Shown here one piece after another: positions 26,986 through 35,208 of a DNA stretch of 64,000 nt. Position 1 is the stretch's first letter; each line of letters opens with the position of its first letter. Source of the stretch: Clostridiales bacterium (lineage in GTDB: Bacteria; Bacillota; Clostridia; Saccharofermentanales; Saccharofermentanaceae). The position numbers were made by a program, and so were the translations under genes. The notes beneath the pieces were generated by a model. It had not been told where the DNA came from. It ran no database searches and was given only the letters and a program-made list of their open reading frames with translations. The DNA lies in contig JAFXMZ010000008.1 in assembly GCA_017529925.1 (NCBI GenBank), positions 52,585-116,584 of the forward strand, written 5' to 3'.

Positions 26986-27301
26986 TGTACATTATCCCCT
27001 CTCCCCAAATTAAAGATATACACAAACCATCATCATCAAAAATGATTGTTGTAGGATCATCACTACGCTCCCTTAATTGTTGTCTCTTAAAACAATAATA
27101 CATCTCTTCCAAATCAACTATACTATCATCAGATATATCCCCATCCCCAAAACAGATCTTTGCAACAACATAAAGGTCCTCGAATCTTGGATTTGGTTCG
27201 TGATAATTAAAGGTCGTAATCCACCACTGGTACTCATTGGGGTGCCAATTGGATATTGGTCTGAATTCTCCAGTATCCTTACTGTATAGATTCAATTCCA
27301 T
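26975..27301 (-). CDS. Unrecognised 108-residue protein with a WWIT motif
   Basis: I do not recognise the family. The sequence opens MELNLYSKDTGEFRPISNWH and has YQWWITTFNYHEPN, an acidic region (FGDGDISDDSIVDLEEMYY) and a C-terminal IIFDDDGLCISLIWGEG. No signal peptide or helix. A TATAAT at 27316-27321 lies 14 bases before the ATG. It is the first gene of a two-gene unit with the overlapping lipoprotein; the unit is duplicated to the left, where the small gene is broken. Small acidic proteins in AT-rich tandem arrays are sometimes immunity proteins, but no toxin is visible. Confidence 0.55.
   Translation of the reverse strand: MELNLYSKDTGEFRPISNWHPNEYQWWITTFNYHEPNPRFEDLYVVAKICFGDGDISDDSIVDLEEMYYCFKRQQLRERSDDPTTIIFDDDGLCISLIWGEGIMYNAC
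27127..27286. repeat. 160-base direct repeat, copy B
   Basis: Partner of 26285-26444 with two mismatches. It covers the codons for the N-terminal half of the WWIT-motif protein. Confidence 0.9.
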
Positions 27302-27482
27302 TCTTCAACATATTTATTATACTATCCTGTCGTGATATCGACTATCTGTTTATATCCTTTTTACCATTATCGGTTACCGAGTTTTTACATAATGTTATCC
27401 TTTATATCAAAACATACTCTATTCCTACCATGTTATTTATCAGAACCGTCTCAAAACGCAACTTTTCTTTATCGATATGCTA

Positions 27483-27511
27483 TTGCCATCATCCTCATAT
27501 TGCTCTATAAT
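27483..27511 (+). promoter_or_regulatory. Sigma-A promoter of the pheL-pheA transcript
   Basis: TTGCCA (27483-27488), exactly 17 bases, consensus TATAAT (27506-27511). A start seven bases downstream falls at 27518-27519, on the ATG of the leader peptide, so the leader would be translated from a leaderless 5' end. The stretch 27302-27482 shows no gene. Confidence 0.75.
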
Positions 27512-27518
27512 CCCTCAC

Positions 27519-27605
27519 ATGACACGTAATATCTTTACAGCATTTGATTTCTTTTTCGGCTTCGCTTTCTTTTTTGGAAAGACGTTGAAAGTTCTCACTG
27601 CGTAA
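27519..27605 (+). CDS. pheL: Phe-rich leader peptide of the pheA attenuator
   Basis: A 28-residue frame starting at ATG 27519 and ending at TAA 27603-27605. Nine residues are phenylalanine, at positions 6, 9, 11-13, 15 and 17-19, read by eight TTT/TTC codons packed between 27543 and 27575 plus one just before. This is the composition of enterobacterial PheL. It has no Shine-Dalgarno and begins at the predicted 5' end of the mRNA. Its last codons (CTCACTGCG) are the 5' strand of the antiterminator, so the ribosome's position on it decides which hairpin forms. It lies 90 bases before pheA. Confidence 0.82.
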   Translation: MTRNIFTAFDFFFGFAFFFGKTLKVLTA

Positions 27606-27653
27606 AAATAAAAGGTCAGCAATAAGATCAGGATAATAAAGCTTCGCAGTGAG
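27594..27653 (+). promoter_or_regulatory. Antiterminator pairing of the pheA attenuator
   Basis: CTCACTGCG (27594-27602, the end of the leader ORF) is perfectly complementary to CGCAGTGAG (27645-27653). The second strand overlaps the 5' arm of the terminator, so the two structures exclude each other. A ribosome stalled on the Phe codons leaves 27594-27602 free and favours this pairing; a ribosome at the stop codon 27603-27605 covers it. Confidence 0.75.
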
Positions 27654-27672
27654 ATATCTGCGGAGCTTTTTT
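27639..27672 (+). terminator. Attenuator terminator before pheA
   Basis: Arms 27639-27649 and 27658-27668 form 11 pairs with one G-U, an eight-base loop and a run of six T (27667-27672). It sits between the leader peptide and the pheA ribosome site (GGAGG, 27682-27686), where only regulated termination makes sense. Confidence 0.82.
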
Positions 27673-27694
27673 GATTATCATGGAGGAAATGAAA

Positions 27695-28831
27695 ATGAAA
27701 GACAGAACAAGACAGGACATCAGGAAAATCGACGACGAGCTGAGGACTCTTTTCGGCAGGAGGGTCGCTCTTACACAGGAGATGACAAAGAAGCTCCCGG
27801 CTGGTGAGGCGGCAGTAACGGGCAGACAGTATGAGAGGGAATTCATGAACGGGATATCGGCGGGAGAGGATCCGTCGATGGAGAGCCTCGAGAGGGTCTT
27901 CTTCAGGAACGTTTTCGATCTGTCGAAATCATATGCGGATACTGCCGTGAGGAACGACTCTCATCTTAAGGATGATATCGAAAAAGCCCTGGCTTCAACT
28001 CCCAAGGAGTTCCCGGTAAGTGCGGTCGTGGCCTGCCAGGGAGTAGAGGGCGCATATTCGCAGCTTGCGGCAGACAAGCTCTTCAAGGCTGCGGACATCA
28101 TGTATTTCAGGACTTTCGACGGAGTATTCCAGGCAGTCGAGAGCGGGCTTTGCAGATACGGAGTCCTTCCTATCGAGAACAGCTCATACGGCTCGGTGAC
28201 CGGAGTCTACGATCTGATGCACTCGCATAAGTTCCATATCGTAAGGACGATGAAGTATCAGATCAATCACAGGCTGATGGCAAAGCCCGGCGTAAAGTTC
28301 AGCGAGATAAAGGAGATCTATTCACATGAGCAGGCGCTCGGCCAGTGCTCGCGTTTCCTCAAGGACAATAAGGACATCAAGGTCACTGTCGTTGCAAATA
28401 CAGCTGTCGCCGCGATGACCGTCGCGGATTCCGACAGGCGCGATGTAGCGGCGATCTCTTCGCCTGACTGCTCAAAGCTCTACGGGCTCGAAGTCATAAG
28501 GGATGATGTCCAGAACAGCGACCACAACTACACGAGGTTCATCTGCATCAGCAAGGACCTCGAGATATATCCCGGCGCATCAAAGGCATCGATCATGATG
28601 GCGATAGACCATAAGCCGGGATCGCTTTCAAATACGCTGTCGTCCTTCTCTGCTTTGGGACTCAATCTCACAAAGATCGAATCGCGTCCGATATCAGGAA
28701 GGGATTTTGAGTTCATGTTCTATCTGGATGTAGAGGCATCGGTCTATTCCGAGCCGTTCATCTCACTGCTTACAAGGCTCGACAATGAGGGCAACGGATT
28801 CACGTTCCTGGGGTCTTATTCGGAAGTGTAA
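27695..28831 (+). CDS. pheA: Bifunctional chorismate mutase/prephenate dehydratase (P-protein)
   Basis: 378 residues from ATG 27695 (GGAGG eight bases upstream). An AroQ chorismate mutase domain (RQDIRKIDDELRTLFGRRVA, residues 5-85), prephenate dehydratase (VVACQGVEGAYSQLAA; GVLPIENSSYGSV; a later NYTRF block) and a C-terminal ACT domain with the Phe-binding KIESRPI motif. It makes phenylpyruvate from chorismate, the committed steps to phenylalanine; the ACT domain usually gives Phe feedback inhibition. A Phe-leader attenuator controls entry into the gene, so both enzyme and transcript sense Phe. It is monocistronic and converges with hslO nine bases away. Confidence 0.93.
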   Translation: MKDRTRQDIRKIDDELRTLFGRRVALTQEMTKKLPAGEAAVTGRQYEREFMNGISAGEDPSMESLERVFFRNVFDLSKSYADTAVRNDSHLKDDIEKALASTPKEFPVSAVVACQGVEGAYSQLAADKLFKAADIMYFRTFDGVFQAVESGLCRYGVLPIENSSYGSVTGVYDLMHSHKFHIVRTMKYQINHRLMAKPGVKFSEIKEIYSHEQALGQCSRFLKDNKDIKVTVVANTAVAAMTVADSDRRDVAAISSPDCSKLYGLEVIRDDVQNSDHNYTRFICISKDLEIYPGASKASIMMAIDHKPGSLSNTLSSFSALGLNLTKIESRPISGRDFEFMFYLDVEASVYSEPFISLLTRLDNEGNGFTFLGSYSEV

Positions 28832-28839
28832 AAAGACTG

Positions 28840-29757
28840 TCAGTTATTGAGGAGGGCCTTTATCTCATCGCGGCCGAACCTGTATTTCCTGTTGCAGAAA
28901 TGGCACTGTGTCTCGATGCCGTCGGGATCTTCGGAAAGCTTCTCAAGCTCGGCTTTTCCCAGAGCAGCGATGCCTTCGCTCATGCGCTCTTTCGAGCAGG
29001 GGCAGTGATAGGATACGGGATATGCGTCCGTGAATTCGATCCCGGGATCACCAAGGAAAAGGTCCAGTATCTTCGCGGGCGAGAATCCTTCCTCCATGAG
29101 GAAGGTGATGTCGGGGAATCCTCCGTTCGCTCTCTTCTCGATATAGTCGATATCTTCTTCTGTAGCTCCGGGCATCAGCTGGATCATCATTCCGCCTGCC
29201 TCGAGGACACCGGAATTATCCATTGATACACCGAGTGCCACTACGGACGGAGTCTGTTCTGATGAAGCCAGGTAGTAAGTGAAGTCCTCGGCGATCTCAC
29301 CCGACATGAGCTCGACCATACCGGTGAAAGGCTCCCTCAGTCCGAGGTCCCTTATGACTGTCAGGGTGCCCTTCCCCACAGCCGCGCCGACATTGAGCTT
29401 GCCGGGCTTGTGGTATGTCGAAGGGACATCATTTTCGAGCGGATATCCCCTGACGTGTCCCTTGCTGTCGCATACGCATGTCATGCCGCCGATAGGACCG
29501 TCTGCCCTTATTATGGTCGTCTGGGTATCGTCTTCATTTTTCATATTCTCCGCGATGAGCAGAGATCCCGTCAGGAACCTGCCCAGAGCCGCAGTCACAA
29601 CAGATGAAGTATTATGTATCTTCTGCGCCTCGGAAACGATCGCCTTTGACCTTATCGCCACCGCCTTGACATGTCCTCCCAGGGCGACTGCGCGGACGAT
29701 GTGATCGTCCTTCTCATCTTCGGGCATTCCCTTAACTCTATACAGATCATCACTCAT
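28840..29757 (-). CDS. hslO: Redox-regulated chaperone Hsp33
   Basis: 305 residues from ATG 29757; an ATG two codons earlier is too close to the AAGGAAG site. Early blocks (DHIVRAVALGGHVKAVAIRS; IRADGPIGGMTCVCDSKG; VRGYPLENDV) and the C-terminal zinc redox switch (YHCPCSKERM and ETQCHFCNRKY, a CxC/CxxC pair) define Hsp33. On oxidation the cysteines release zinc and the protein becomes a holdase. The start overlaps the methyltransferase stop by eight bases. It is the last gene of the pucR-ftsEX operon. Confidence 0.95.
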   Translation of the reverse strand: MSDDLYRVKGMPEDEKDDHIVRAVALGGHVKAVAIRSKAIVSEAQKIHNTSSVVTAALGRFLTGSLLIAENMKNEDDTQTTIIRADGPIGGMTCVCDSKGHVRGYPLENDVPSTYHKPGKLNVGAAVGKGTLTVIRDLGLREPFTGMVELMSGEIAEDFTYYLASSEQTPSVVALGVSMDNSGVLEAGGMMIQLMPGATEEDIDYIEKRANGGFPDITFLMEEGFSPAKILDLFLGDPGIEFTDAYPVSYHCPCSKERMSEGIAALGKAELEKLSEDPDGIETQCHFCNRKYRFGRDEIKALLNN

Positions 29758-30481
29758 TTTCATTCTTCCTTCTGAATACATAAAAGACTCTCTCTGTGCC
29801 GTCTGCCTCTTCATGGACCGGCTCGAGCCCTGCCTTTGCCGCACACTCAACGAAGAAATCCCTGTCATAGAATCTCTCCTTAACGGTGCCGTCATACCTT
29901 TCGTATGTCTGTCCGTCTTCCGTCTCGAAAAGGGTCATCTCGGAAGTGCTGACCTCGCCGTCCCATGAGTTGACCCACAACAGAGTCGCGTCATCCTCAT
30001 CCCTGTAGAATATGTTGTCGCCAAGAGTCTTTTCGAAGTGGTCCTTCGTACCCGCATCGAAGATGAAGACTCCGCCGGGCTCGAGGCATTCGCCGATACG
30101 GGCAAAGAGCTTTCTTACATCGTCGGGATCCGTCAGATGATTGACAGTATCAGTTGTCGATACGAAGATCTGCGCCGTCCTGCCTATATCGAACGATCTT
30201 ATATCCTGAAGGACCCATAGGATCTTAAAGTCAGTTTCCATTGCACGGGACAGCATCATCTCCGAACGGTCGATGCCGATGGTCTCAAAGCCCGACTGAC
30301 CGTGAAGCTCCGCAGTTATCAGGCCCGATCCGCAACCGAGATCGACGAGAAGCATATCATCCGTGTCACAGAGCATATTTCCGGAAGCCATCGCGAGTAT
30401 CTTCTCTGCCCACGATGAAGGATCTATATCCTCCTGGAAATCATCATAATGATCTGCGATCAGGTCGTAAAAATCATCCAT
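29750..30481 (-). CDS. SAM-dependent methyltransferase (class I)
   Basis: 243 residues from ATG 30481, one base after the upstream stop; a TTG at 30490 is an alternative. Motif I VDLGCGSGLITAELHG, an acidic loop (IGIDRSEMMLSRAM) and LEPGGVFIFD (motif III) are as in UbiE/Methyltransf_25-type enzymes. The substrate is not indicated. Many Firmicutes place such a small methyltransferase beside hslO, so the pair may be a conserved unit. It overlaps hslO by eight bases. Confidence 0.85.
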   Translation of the reverse strand: MDDFYDLIADHYDDFQEDIDPSSWAEKILAMASGNMLCDTDDMLLVDLGCGSGLITAELHGQSGFETIGIDRSEMMLSRAMETDFKILWVLQDIRSFDIGRTAQIFVSTTDTVNHLTDPDDVRKLFARIGECLEPGGVFIFDAGTKDHFEKTLGDNIFYRDEDDATLLWVNSWDGEVSTSEMTLFETEDGQTYERYDGTVKERFYDRDFFVECAAKAGLEPVHEEADGTERVFYVFRRKNENE

Positions 30482-30482
30482 A

Positions 30483-31886
30483 TCACGCAAGATAGTTGAG
30501 GGGATCGTCTGTATTGCCCCAGGGGCCGCCGAGCCTTACTTCAAAGTGGAGGTGAGGTCCCGTAGAACCTCCGGTCGAACCGACCTCGCCGATCTGCTGT
30601 CCCGCGCTTACGGATTCGCCGGACGAAACATAGATATCGCGCGCATGTCCGTAAAGTGTATAGAGACCGTTTCCGTGATCGATGATGACGTAGTTGCCGT
30701 ATCCGGAACCGCCCATATTCTGACCTTCTACAGGTTCCTCGACAAGAGATACCGTTCCGCCTGCCGCTGCCAGTATGGCATCACCGTAACCGGCTCCGAT
30801 GTCGAGTCCGCCGTGGAACTTCTGGACACCTGAGATCGGGTGGATCCTGTATCCGTAATAATCTCTTATGGTCCTCGACCAGGACGGCCATGAAAGCTGG
30901 CCTGACGAGTGATGCTCGGGAGGTGTCGTGGGGATCGGAGTAGGGACCGGAGTTGCTGTCGGTTCCTGTCCGGGCTCTACTGTAGGCTCATCTGTAGGAG
31001 CAGGCGTCGGATCGGTAGGGACCTCGGAAGGCTTCTCCGTAGAAGACTCCGATTCGCCCTGGGGTGCAGGTGTCGGAGTGATCCTCGTATAGAGTTCCTC
31101 CTGTATCGAAGAGATCTCGCCGTTGAGCCTCTGTGCTCTTGCCTCATAATCGCCGGCCTCAGCCTCGGCCTCCTCGATCTGTGCGGTAATATCCCTTAAT
31201 GATTCTTCCTTTATACCGACTTCCTTCTCATATTCCTCGAGTACTGCGAGTTTCTCTTCAGCGAGAGCCTCCATCTCCTCTGCCTTGTTGAGGGCATTGT
31301 CCGTCTTGAGCTTGGCGTCATCCAAGGCGATCTGCATCTGGTCGACCGCCTGATCGTCCGCGTCGGCGATAAGGGATATGAGCTCTATATTCGTAAAGAA
31401 ACCTGCTATCGAATCTGACTCGAGGAGTATCTCGAGAGTCGACTTGTTCTGATATTCGAACATTACCGACAGCCTCTCGGAGAAGACCTCCTTGGTCTCG
31501 ATGAGGTTCTCCTGGGCAGTAACATATTCGTCGATCGCGATGGCCTTTTCGAGCTGGGCTGCGGAATACTGGCTCGCCGCTAGCTCATACTGATCGCGCT
31601 GCTCATCCGTAAGCTTATTGAGCTTGGTCAGTTCACCTGAAAGATCGTCCTGCCGGGAACGCAGCTCCTCTGCCCTCGCAGATGCTGCTTCAGCCTTCGA
31701 AAGAGCCTGGTCGCGTTCATTCTTTTTCTGGTCGAGCTCATCCTGGGTCGCGCAAGGGATATCGACCAGAGCCTGAAGATCCCTGCTCGCCTGAACGCGC
31801 GGCATCATCCCGGGAAGTATGGCTCCGGCCATGGATGCAGCGATCACTGTTGCAGCTATATTCTTTCTGGTAAGAAAACGCCTCAT
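30483..31886 (-). CDS. EnvC-like murein hydrolase: coiled coil plus M23 peptidase
   Basis: 467 residues. Signal peptide (AATVIAASMAGAILPGMMPRV) then two long coiled coils (residues 55-260, Ala/Glu/Asp-rich), a Pro/Thr/Glu-rich linker (TPAPQGESESSTEKPSEVPT onward) and a LytM/M23 domain with the zinc ligands in HGGLDIG, plus TGPHLHFEVR. It should cut peptidoglycan stem peptides. EnvC/PcsB-type proteins are activated by FtsEX through the coiled coil, and ftsX lies 12 bases upstream, which strongly supports that pairing. The flexible linker is longer than usual. Confidence 0.9.
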   Translation of the reverse strand: MRRFLTRKNIAATVIAASMAGAILPGMMPRVQASRDLQALVDIPCATQDELDQKKNERDQALSKAEAASARAEELRSRQDDLSGELTKLNKLTDEQRDQYELAASQYSAAQLEKAIAIDEYVTAQENLIETKEVFSERLSVMFEYQNKSTLEILLESDSIAGFFTNIELISLIADADDQAVDQMQIALDDAKLKTDNALNKAEEMEALAEEKLAVLEEYEKEVGIKEESLRDITAQIEEAEAEAGDYEARAQRLNGEISSIQEELYTRITPTPAPQGESESSTEKPSEVPTDPTPAPTDEPTVEPGQEPTATPVPTPIPTTPPEHHSSGQLSWPSWSRTIRDYYGYRIHPISGVQKFHGGLDIGAGYGDAILAAAGGTVSLVEEPVEGQNMGGSGYGNYVIIDHGNGLYTLYGHARDIYVSSGESVSAGQQIGEVGSTGGSTGPHLHFEVRLGGPWGNTDDPLNYLA

Positions 31887-31898
31887 ATGACCCTCCCG

Positions 31899-32795
31899 TC
31901 AGACCTTGATATACTTGCGGACGGAAATGCCGCTTCCTATGCTTCCTATGAGGATTCCGGTGACAGCCGATATGAGGAGCACCCACCACATGATGCTCCT
32001 TACGCTGATAAGTGCATAGAAGCTCACGGGCGTGATCTTGGCCATGGCAGATACGTAGATCCTGTAATAAACGAGTATCGTTATACCCCATGCGCAGATG
32101 GCGCTGATGAGGCCGACTATCGCTCCCTCGACAATATACGGGAGCCTGATATATGAATTGGTTGCGCCGACGAACTTCATTATCTCTATCTCCGAAGCCC
32201 TCGAATATACCGAGATCCTTACCATGTTGGAGATGATGAAGAGCGCTATTATGAACAGTACGACAAATGCCGCTACTGACGTGATGTTAACTATGTGCCT
32301 TGCCCTCGCGAGGATATCCATGACACGGCTCTGGACGTCGACCTTGGAGACTCCGGGGATCGTCCTGATCGTGCCCGCGAGCGCCTCCGTCTGTGCCGGA
32401 TCGTTCATCCTTATATTGAATGTATAAGGAAGATATGTATTGTAGTCGAGGCTGTCGAGAACGGAAGAACTGTCACCAAGGTTCTCCTTGAAGTAGTTAT
32501 AGTTCTGCTCGGGACTCCTCTTCTCATAGGACATGATCCTCGCGTCCTTCGAGATATAATCCTCTACCGTCTGAAGCTTCTGCTCATCCGCGCCGAGTTC
32601 CATATAGACTTCAACGGGAGGCTGTTGTTCGAGCCTTCTCATGACCGATCTCGCATAGACCGAGAAGATAAAGAATGAGCTTATGATTATGAGCATGAGA
32701 AGGATGGTCGTGATCGACGCTATCGTGACCAGCGGATGTCTTCCTATACTCTTGAAACCTTCCTTGACGGAATTGAAAAATGCCCTGATACTCAC
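31899..32795 (-). CDS. ftsX: Cell division protein FtsX
   Basis: 298 residues with four helices: residues 22-45 (VTIASITTILLMLIIISSFF), 175-195 (SVAAFVVLFIIALFIISNMV), about 220-240 and about 270-290. The large loop between helices 1 and 2 and the FVGATNSYIRLPYIVEGAI block are typical. FtsX transmits ATP-driven movements of FtsE to an extracytoplasmic peptidoglycan hydrolase. Its ATG overlaps the ftsE stop (ATGA). The neighbouring M23 protein is the obvious partner. Confidence 0.93.
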   Translation of the reverse strand: MSIRAFFNSVKEGFKSIGRHPLVTIASITTILLMLIIISSFFIFSVYARSVMRRLEQQPPVEVYMELGADEQKLQTVEDYISKDARIMSYEKRSPEQNYNYFKENLGDSSSVLDSLDYNTYLPYTFNIRMNDPAQTEALAGTIRTIPGVSKVDVQSRVMDILARARHIVNITSVAAFVVLFIIALFIISNMVRISVYSRASEIEIMKFVGATNSYIRLPYIVEGAIVGLISAICAWGITILVYYRIYVSAMAKITPVSFYALISVRSIMWWVLLISAVTGILIGSIGSGISVRKYIKV

Positions 32796-34063
32796 TCGTC
32801 ATCCTCCTGTATATCAAGATCTATATCATATACAGGTCTCTCTTTTATCTTCTCCGCAGGCTCCTCCGGTTCATCCGAAGTCTCCTCTTCCCCTGCGGGT
32901 TCCTCTTTCGCGGGACCGTCATCGAAAAGGACATCCTGCGGCATTACAACCTCTTCAGAAGGTTCTTCTCCGGCTTCTTCCTGTGTCAGTTTCTCCGGTA
33001 CGGGAACGTCCTCTTTTTCTTCTGATGCTGTTTCCTCCGGGGCGGACATATCATCTTCTTCGAAGGTGATCGTATCCTCTTCAGGGGCTGCATCAGCCGG
33101 TATGTCCAAAGCCTCTTCATCCGGGAACAGCGGCATGGCATCAGGAACCTCTTCCTCAGTAAGCTCGGAAAGATCTGTCACTTCAGCTGCCGCGGGAACC
33201 GTAGGATCTGCGGCGGAATCACCGAAGACCAGAAGATCGCTCTCCTTGCGGAGTATCTCCTCCGGGATCTTATATGCATCATCATCAAAGTTGTCGGAAT
33301 ATTCCCTGTCATCCTCAAAAGCCGGATCATCACCGAAAGCGATTCCGCGGGGTATCTGCTTAGCAGAAGCCGCAGGGGCTCCTGTCTCCGCATATTTACT
33401 GTCCTTCTGGTCCCTTACGATAAGTCCGTCCTCGATCTCGATGACCCTCTTCTTCATCCTGTCGACCAGAGTGGCATCGTGAGTACAGACGACAACGGTC
33501 GATCCGCTCCTGTTGATGTCCAGAAGGAGAGCCATTATGCTCTCGGATGTCTCGGGATCGAGATTTCCCGTCGGCTCGTCGGCGACGATTATCTTCGGAT
33601 TATTTATCATGGCCCTCGCGATGGCGACACGCTGCTGCTCGCCTCCCGAAAGCTCCTGGGGGTATGCATCGGCCTTGTCCTTCAGACCCACTACGTTCAT
33701 CACCAGCTGGACCGTCCTGTTCAGGCTGTCCCTGGGGATACCGATTATCTCGCCTGCGAAAGAGATATTCTCAAATACGGTCTTCGTCTCGATGAGACGG
33801 AAATCCTGATATATCATTCCCAGCTGTCTTCGAAGCGTAGGAACAAGGGCACGCGACATCGACGATATGTCAAATCCGTCGATCCTGACGCACCCTTCGG
33901 TAGGGACTTCCTCCCTGGTTATACACTTCATCAATGTTGATTTGCCTGAGCCCGACTTGCCGATGACAAATACGAACTCGCCGTCTTCGATCGTAAAATC
34001 GATCCCCCTTAAGGCATCAACGCCCGATCTGTATGTCTTATGGACATTCGAAAAGCTTATCAT
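32792..34063 (-). CDS. ftsE: FtsE ATPase with a long acidic C-terminal tail
   Basis: 423 residues, nearly twice the usual 228. Residues 1-222 are a complete FtsE: Walker A GKSGSGKST, the LSGGEQQRVAIARAM signature, VADEPTGNLDPETSE Walker B/D-loop and THDATLV switch His. From about 223 on there is a low-complexity extension very rich in Glu, Asp, Pro and Ala, with short hydrophobic islands (RKESDLLVFGD; MPQDVLFDDG; a final PVYDIDLDIQEDDE). No known domain is seen in the tail. The ATG overlaps the PucR-type gene stop. Frame is continuous, so this is a true fusion or extension, not a frameshift. Confidence 0.9.
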   Translation of the reverse strand: MISFSNVHKTYRSGVDALRGIDFTIEDGEFVFVIGKSGSGKSTLMKCITREEVPTEGCVRIDGFDISSMSRALVPTLRRQLGMIYQDFRLIETKTVFENISFAGEIIGIPRDSLNRTVQLVMNVVGLKDKADAYPQELSGGEQQRVAIARAMINNPKIIVADEPTGNLDPETSESIMALLLDINRSGSTVVVCTHDATLVDRMKKRVIEIEDGLIVRDQKDSKYAETGAPAASAKQIPRGIAFGDDPAFEDDREYSDNFDDDAYKIPEEILRKESDLLVFGDSAADPTVPAAAEVTDLSELTEEEVPDAMPLFPDEEALDIPADAAPEEDTITFEEDDMSAPEETASEEKEDVPVPEKLTQEEAGEEPSEEVVMPQDVLFDDGPAKEEPAGEEETSDEPEEPAEKIKERPVYDIDLDIQEDDE

Positions 34064-35166
34064 CTGATCATGTTATCCTTGCTTGTCTCAAGATACTCAA
34101 GATATGTCCTTACCATCGAAGCCATCTTGAAGAGGACTGCATCATCAAAAGACCTCAGATCGAGACCCGTATTCTTCTTGACCTTGTCGAGCCTGTATAC
34201 GAGCGTATTCCTGTGGACGTAGAGTTCACGGCTCGTCTCGCTTCCGTTAAGGTTATTGGCAAAGAAGCTCTCGATAGTTACGATAGTATCCTCGTCCAGG
34301 GTCTTATATGCCTCGTTCGGGAATACCTCGTCTATGAACATCTGGCAGAGCGTGGCCGGAAGCTGATAGATGAGCCTTCCGAGACCGAGCTTGTCATATC
34401 TTGAGATGTAGCAGTTCTTCTCGAAGATCTTTCCTACACGGAGTGCGAGCATCGCGTCCCTGTAGGACTTGGAGATATACTGGAATAAGGGAACAAATGA
34501 ACCGACACCGATATAAGCCGTGACGGCTTCATTGTTGAGGCAGTCAAGGATCGAGGAGCTGTTCTGCTCGATAAATGCATTGCGCTCCTCCTCGGAGCCC
34601 TTTGCCTCTTCGGCGTCGAGCACAACGATCGCCGTAGCTTCATCCATTGCAAGTACGCATGCAGCTTCGGAATCGGCATAGAAGTTGAGAAGTATCTCGA
34701 GTGCCTCGGCGCCTTCCTCCCTGGCGGTCCTGACGACCATTACGAGCCTTGCGGCATTGCAGTTGATCTTGAATTCCCTTGCCTTTATCGGGATCTCACC
34801 CTGAAGCTCGTTCTCGAGGAGAACATTCTTCGTGAAGAGCTCCTTCTCGGCATCCGTTCCCCTGTCCTTGATAGCGGTCTTGATCCATTCCGCAAGAAGT
34901 CCGAGGTATGCTCTCTCCTGAGGTTCATCACCTTCGATGAAGAGGATATATCTGATCTGTTCGCCTACGGCGACCTTCATATATGTCTTTTCAGCCGTGC
35001 CCGAAAAGAGATCATCTGACATCATTACTGCTCTTGCAGTGGAATCGGTCGTTCCCTCAAGTTCGGCATTGGTGGCAGCGATGATCTGACCGCTGGTATC
35101 CATTACTCCGACGTCCTGCTTGAGGATGGTCTTGGCCTGTCGTATGCACTTCTTGATCTCTTCCAT
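34060..35166 (-). CDS. PucR/CdaR-type transcription regulator
   Basis: 368 residues from ATG 35166; no strong Shine-Dalgarno. The N-terminal half (CIRQAKTILKQDVGVMDTSG, a CdaR sensor-like start) precedes a GGDEF-like middle and a C-terminal PucR helix-turn-helix (FFANNLNGSETSRELYVHRN with RLDKVKKNTGL). CdaR/PucR proteins sense small metabolites such as sugar diacids or purine breakdown products. It is unusual to find one as first gene of an ftsEX operon; an autoregulated operon is an inference. ATGA overlap with ftsE. Promoter TTGCAC-17-TATTAT is at 35209-35237. Confidence 0.85.
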   Translation of the reverse strand: MEEIKKCIRQAKTILKQDVGVMDTSGQIIAATNAELEGTTDSTARAVMMSDDLFSGTAEKTYMKVAVGEQIRYILFIEGDEPQERAYLGLLAEWIKTAIKDRGTDAEKELFTKNVLLENELQGEIPIKAREFKINCNAARLVMVVRTAREEGAEALEILLNFYADSEAACVLAMDEATAIVVLDAEEAKGSEEERNAFIEQNSSSILDCLNNEAVTAYIGVGSFVPLFQYISKSYRDAMLALRVGKIFEKNCYISRYDKLGLGRLIYQLPATLCQMFIDEVFPNEAYKTLDEDTIVTIESFFANNLNGSETSRELYVHRNTLVYRLDKVKKNTGLDLRSFDDAVLFKMASMVRTYLEYLETSKDNMIR

Positions 35167-35208
35167 ATAGGCACCACTCTTTCCGCATGAGCATATTATT
35201 ACAGATAA

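Noticed and set aside
27332..27529. 65-codon rightward frame before pheA
   Set aside because: No start signals; it crosses the pheA promoter and is only AT-rich spacer.
27302..27694. T-box riboswitch for pheA
   Set aside because: No T-box core sequence or specifier stem; the leader-peptide attenuator explains the terminator.
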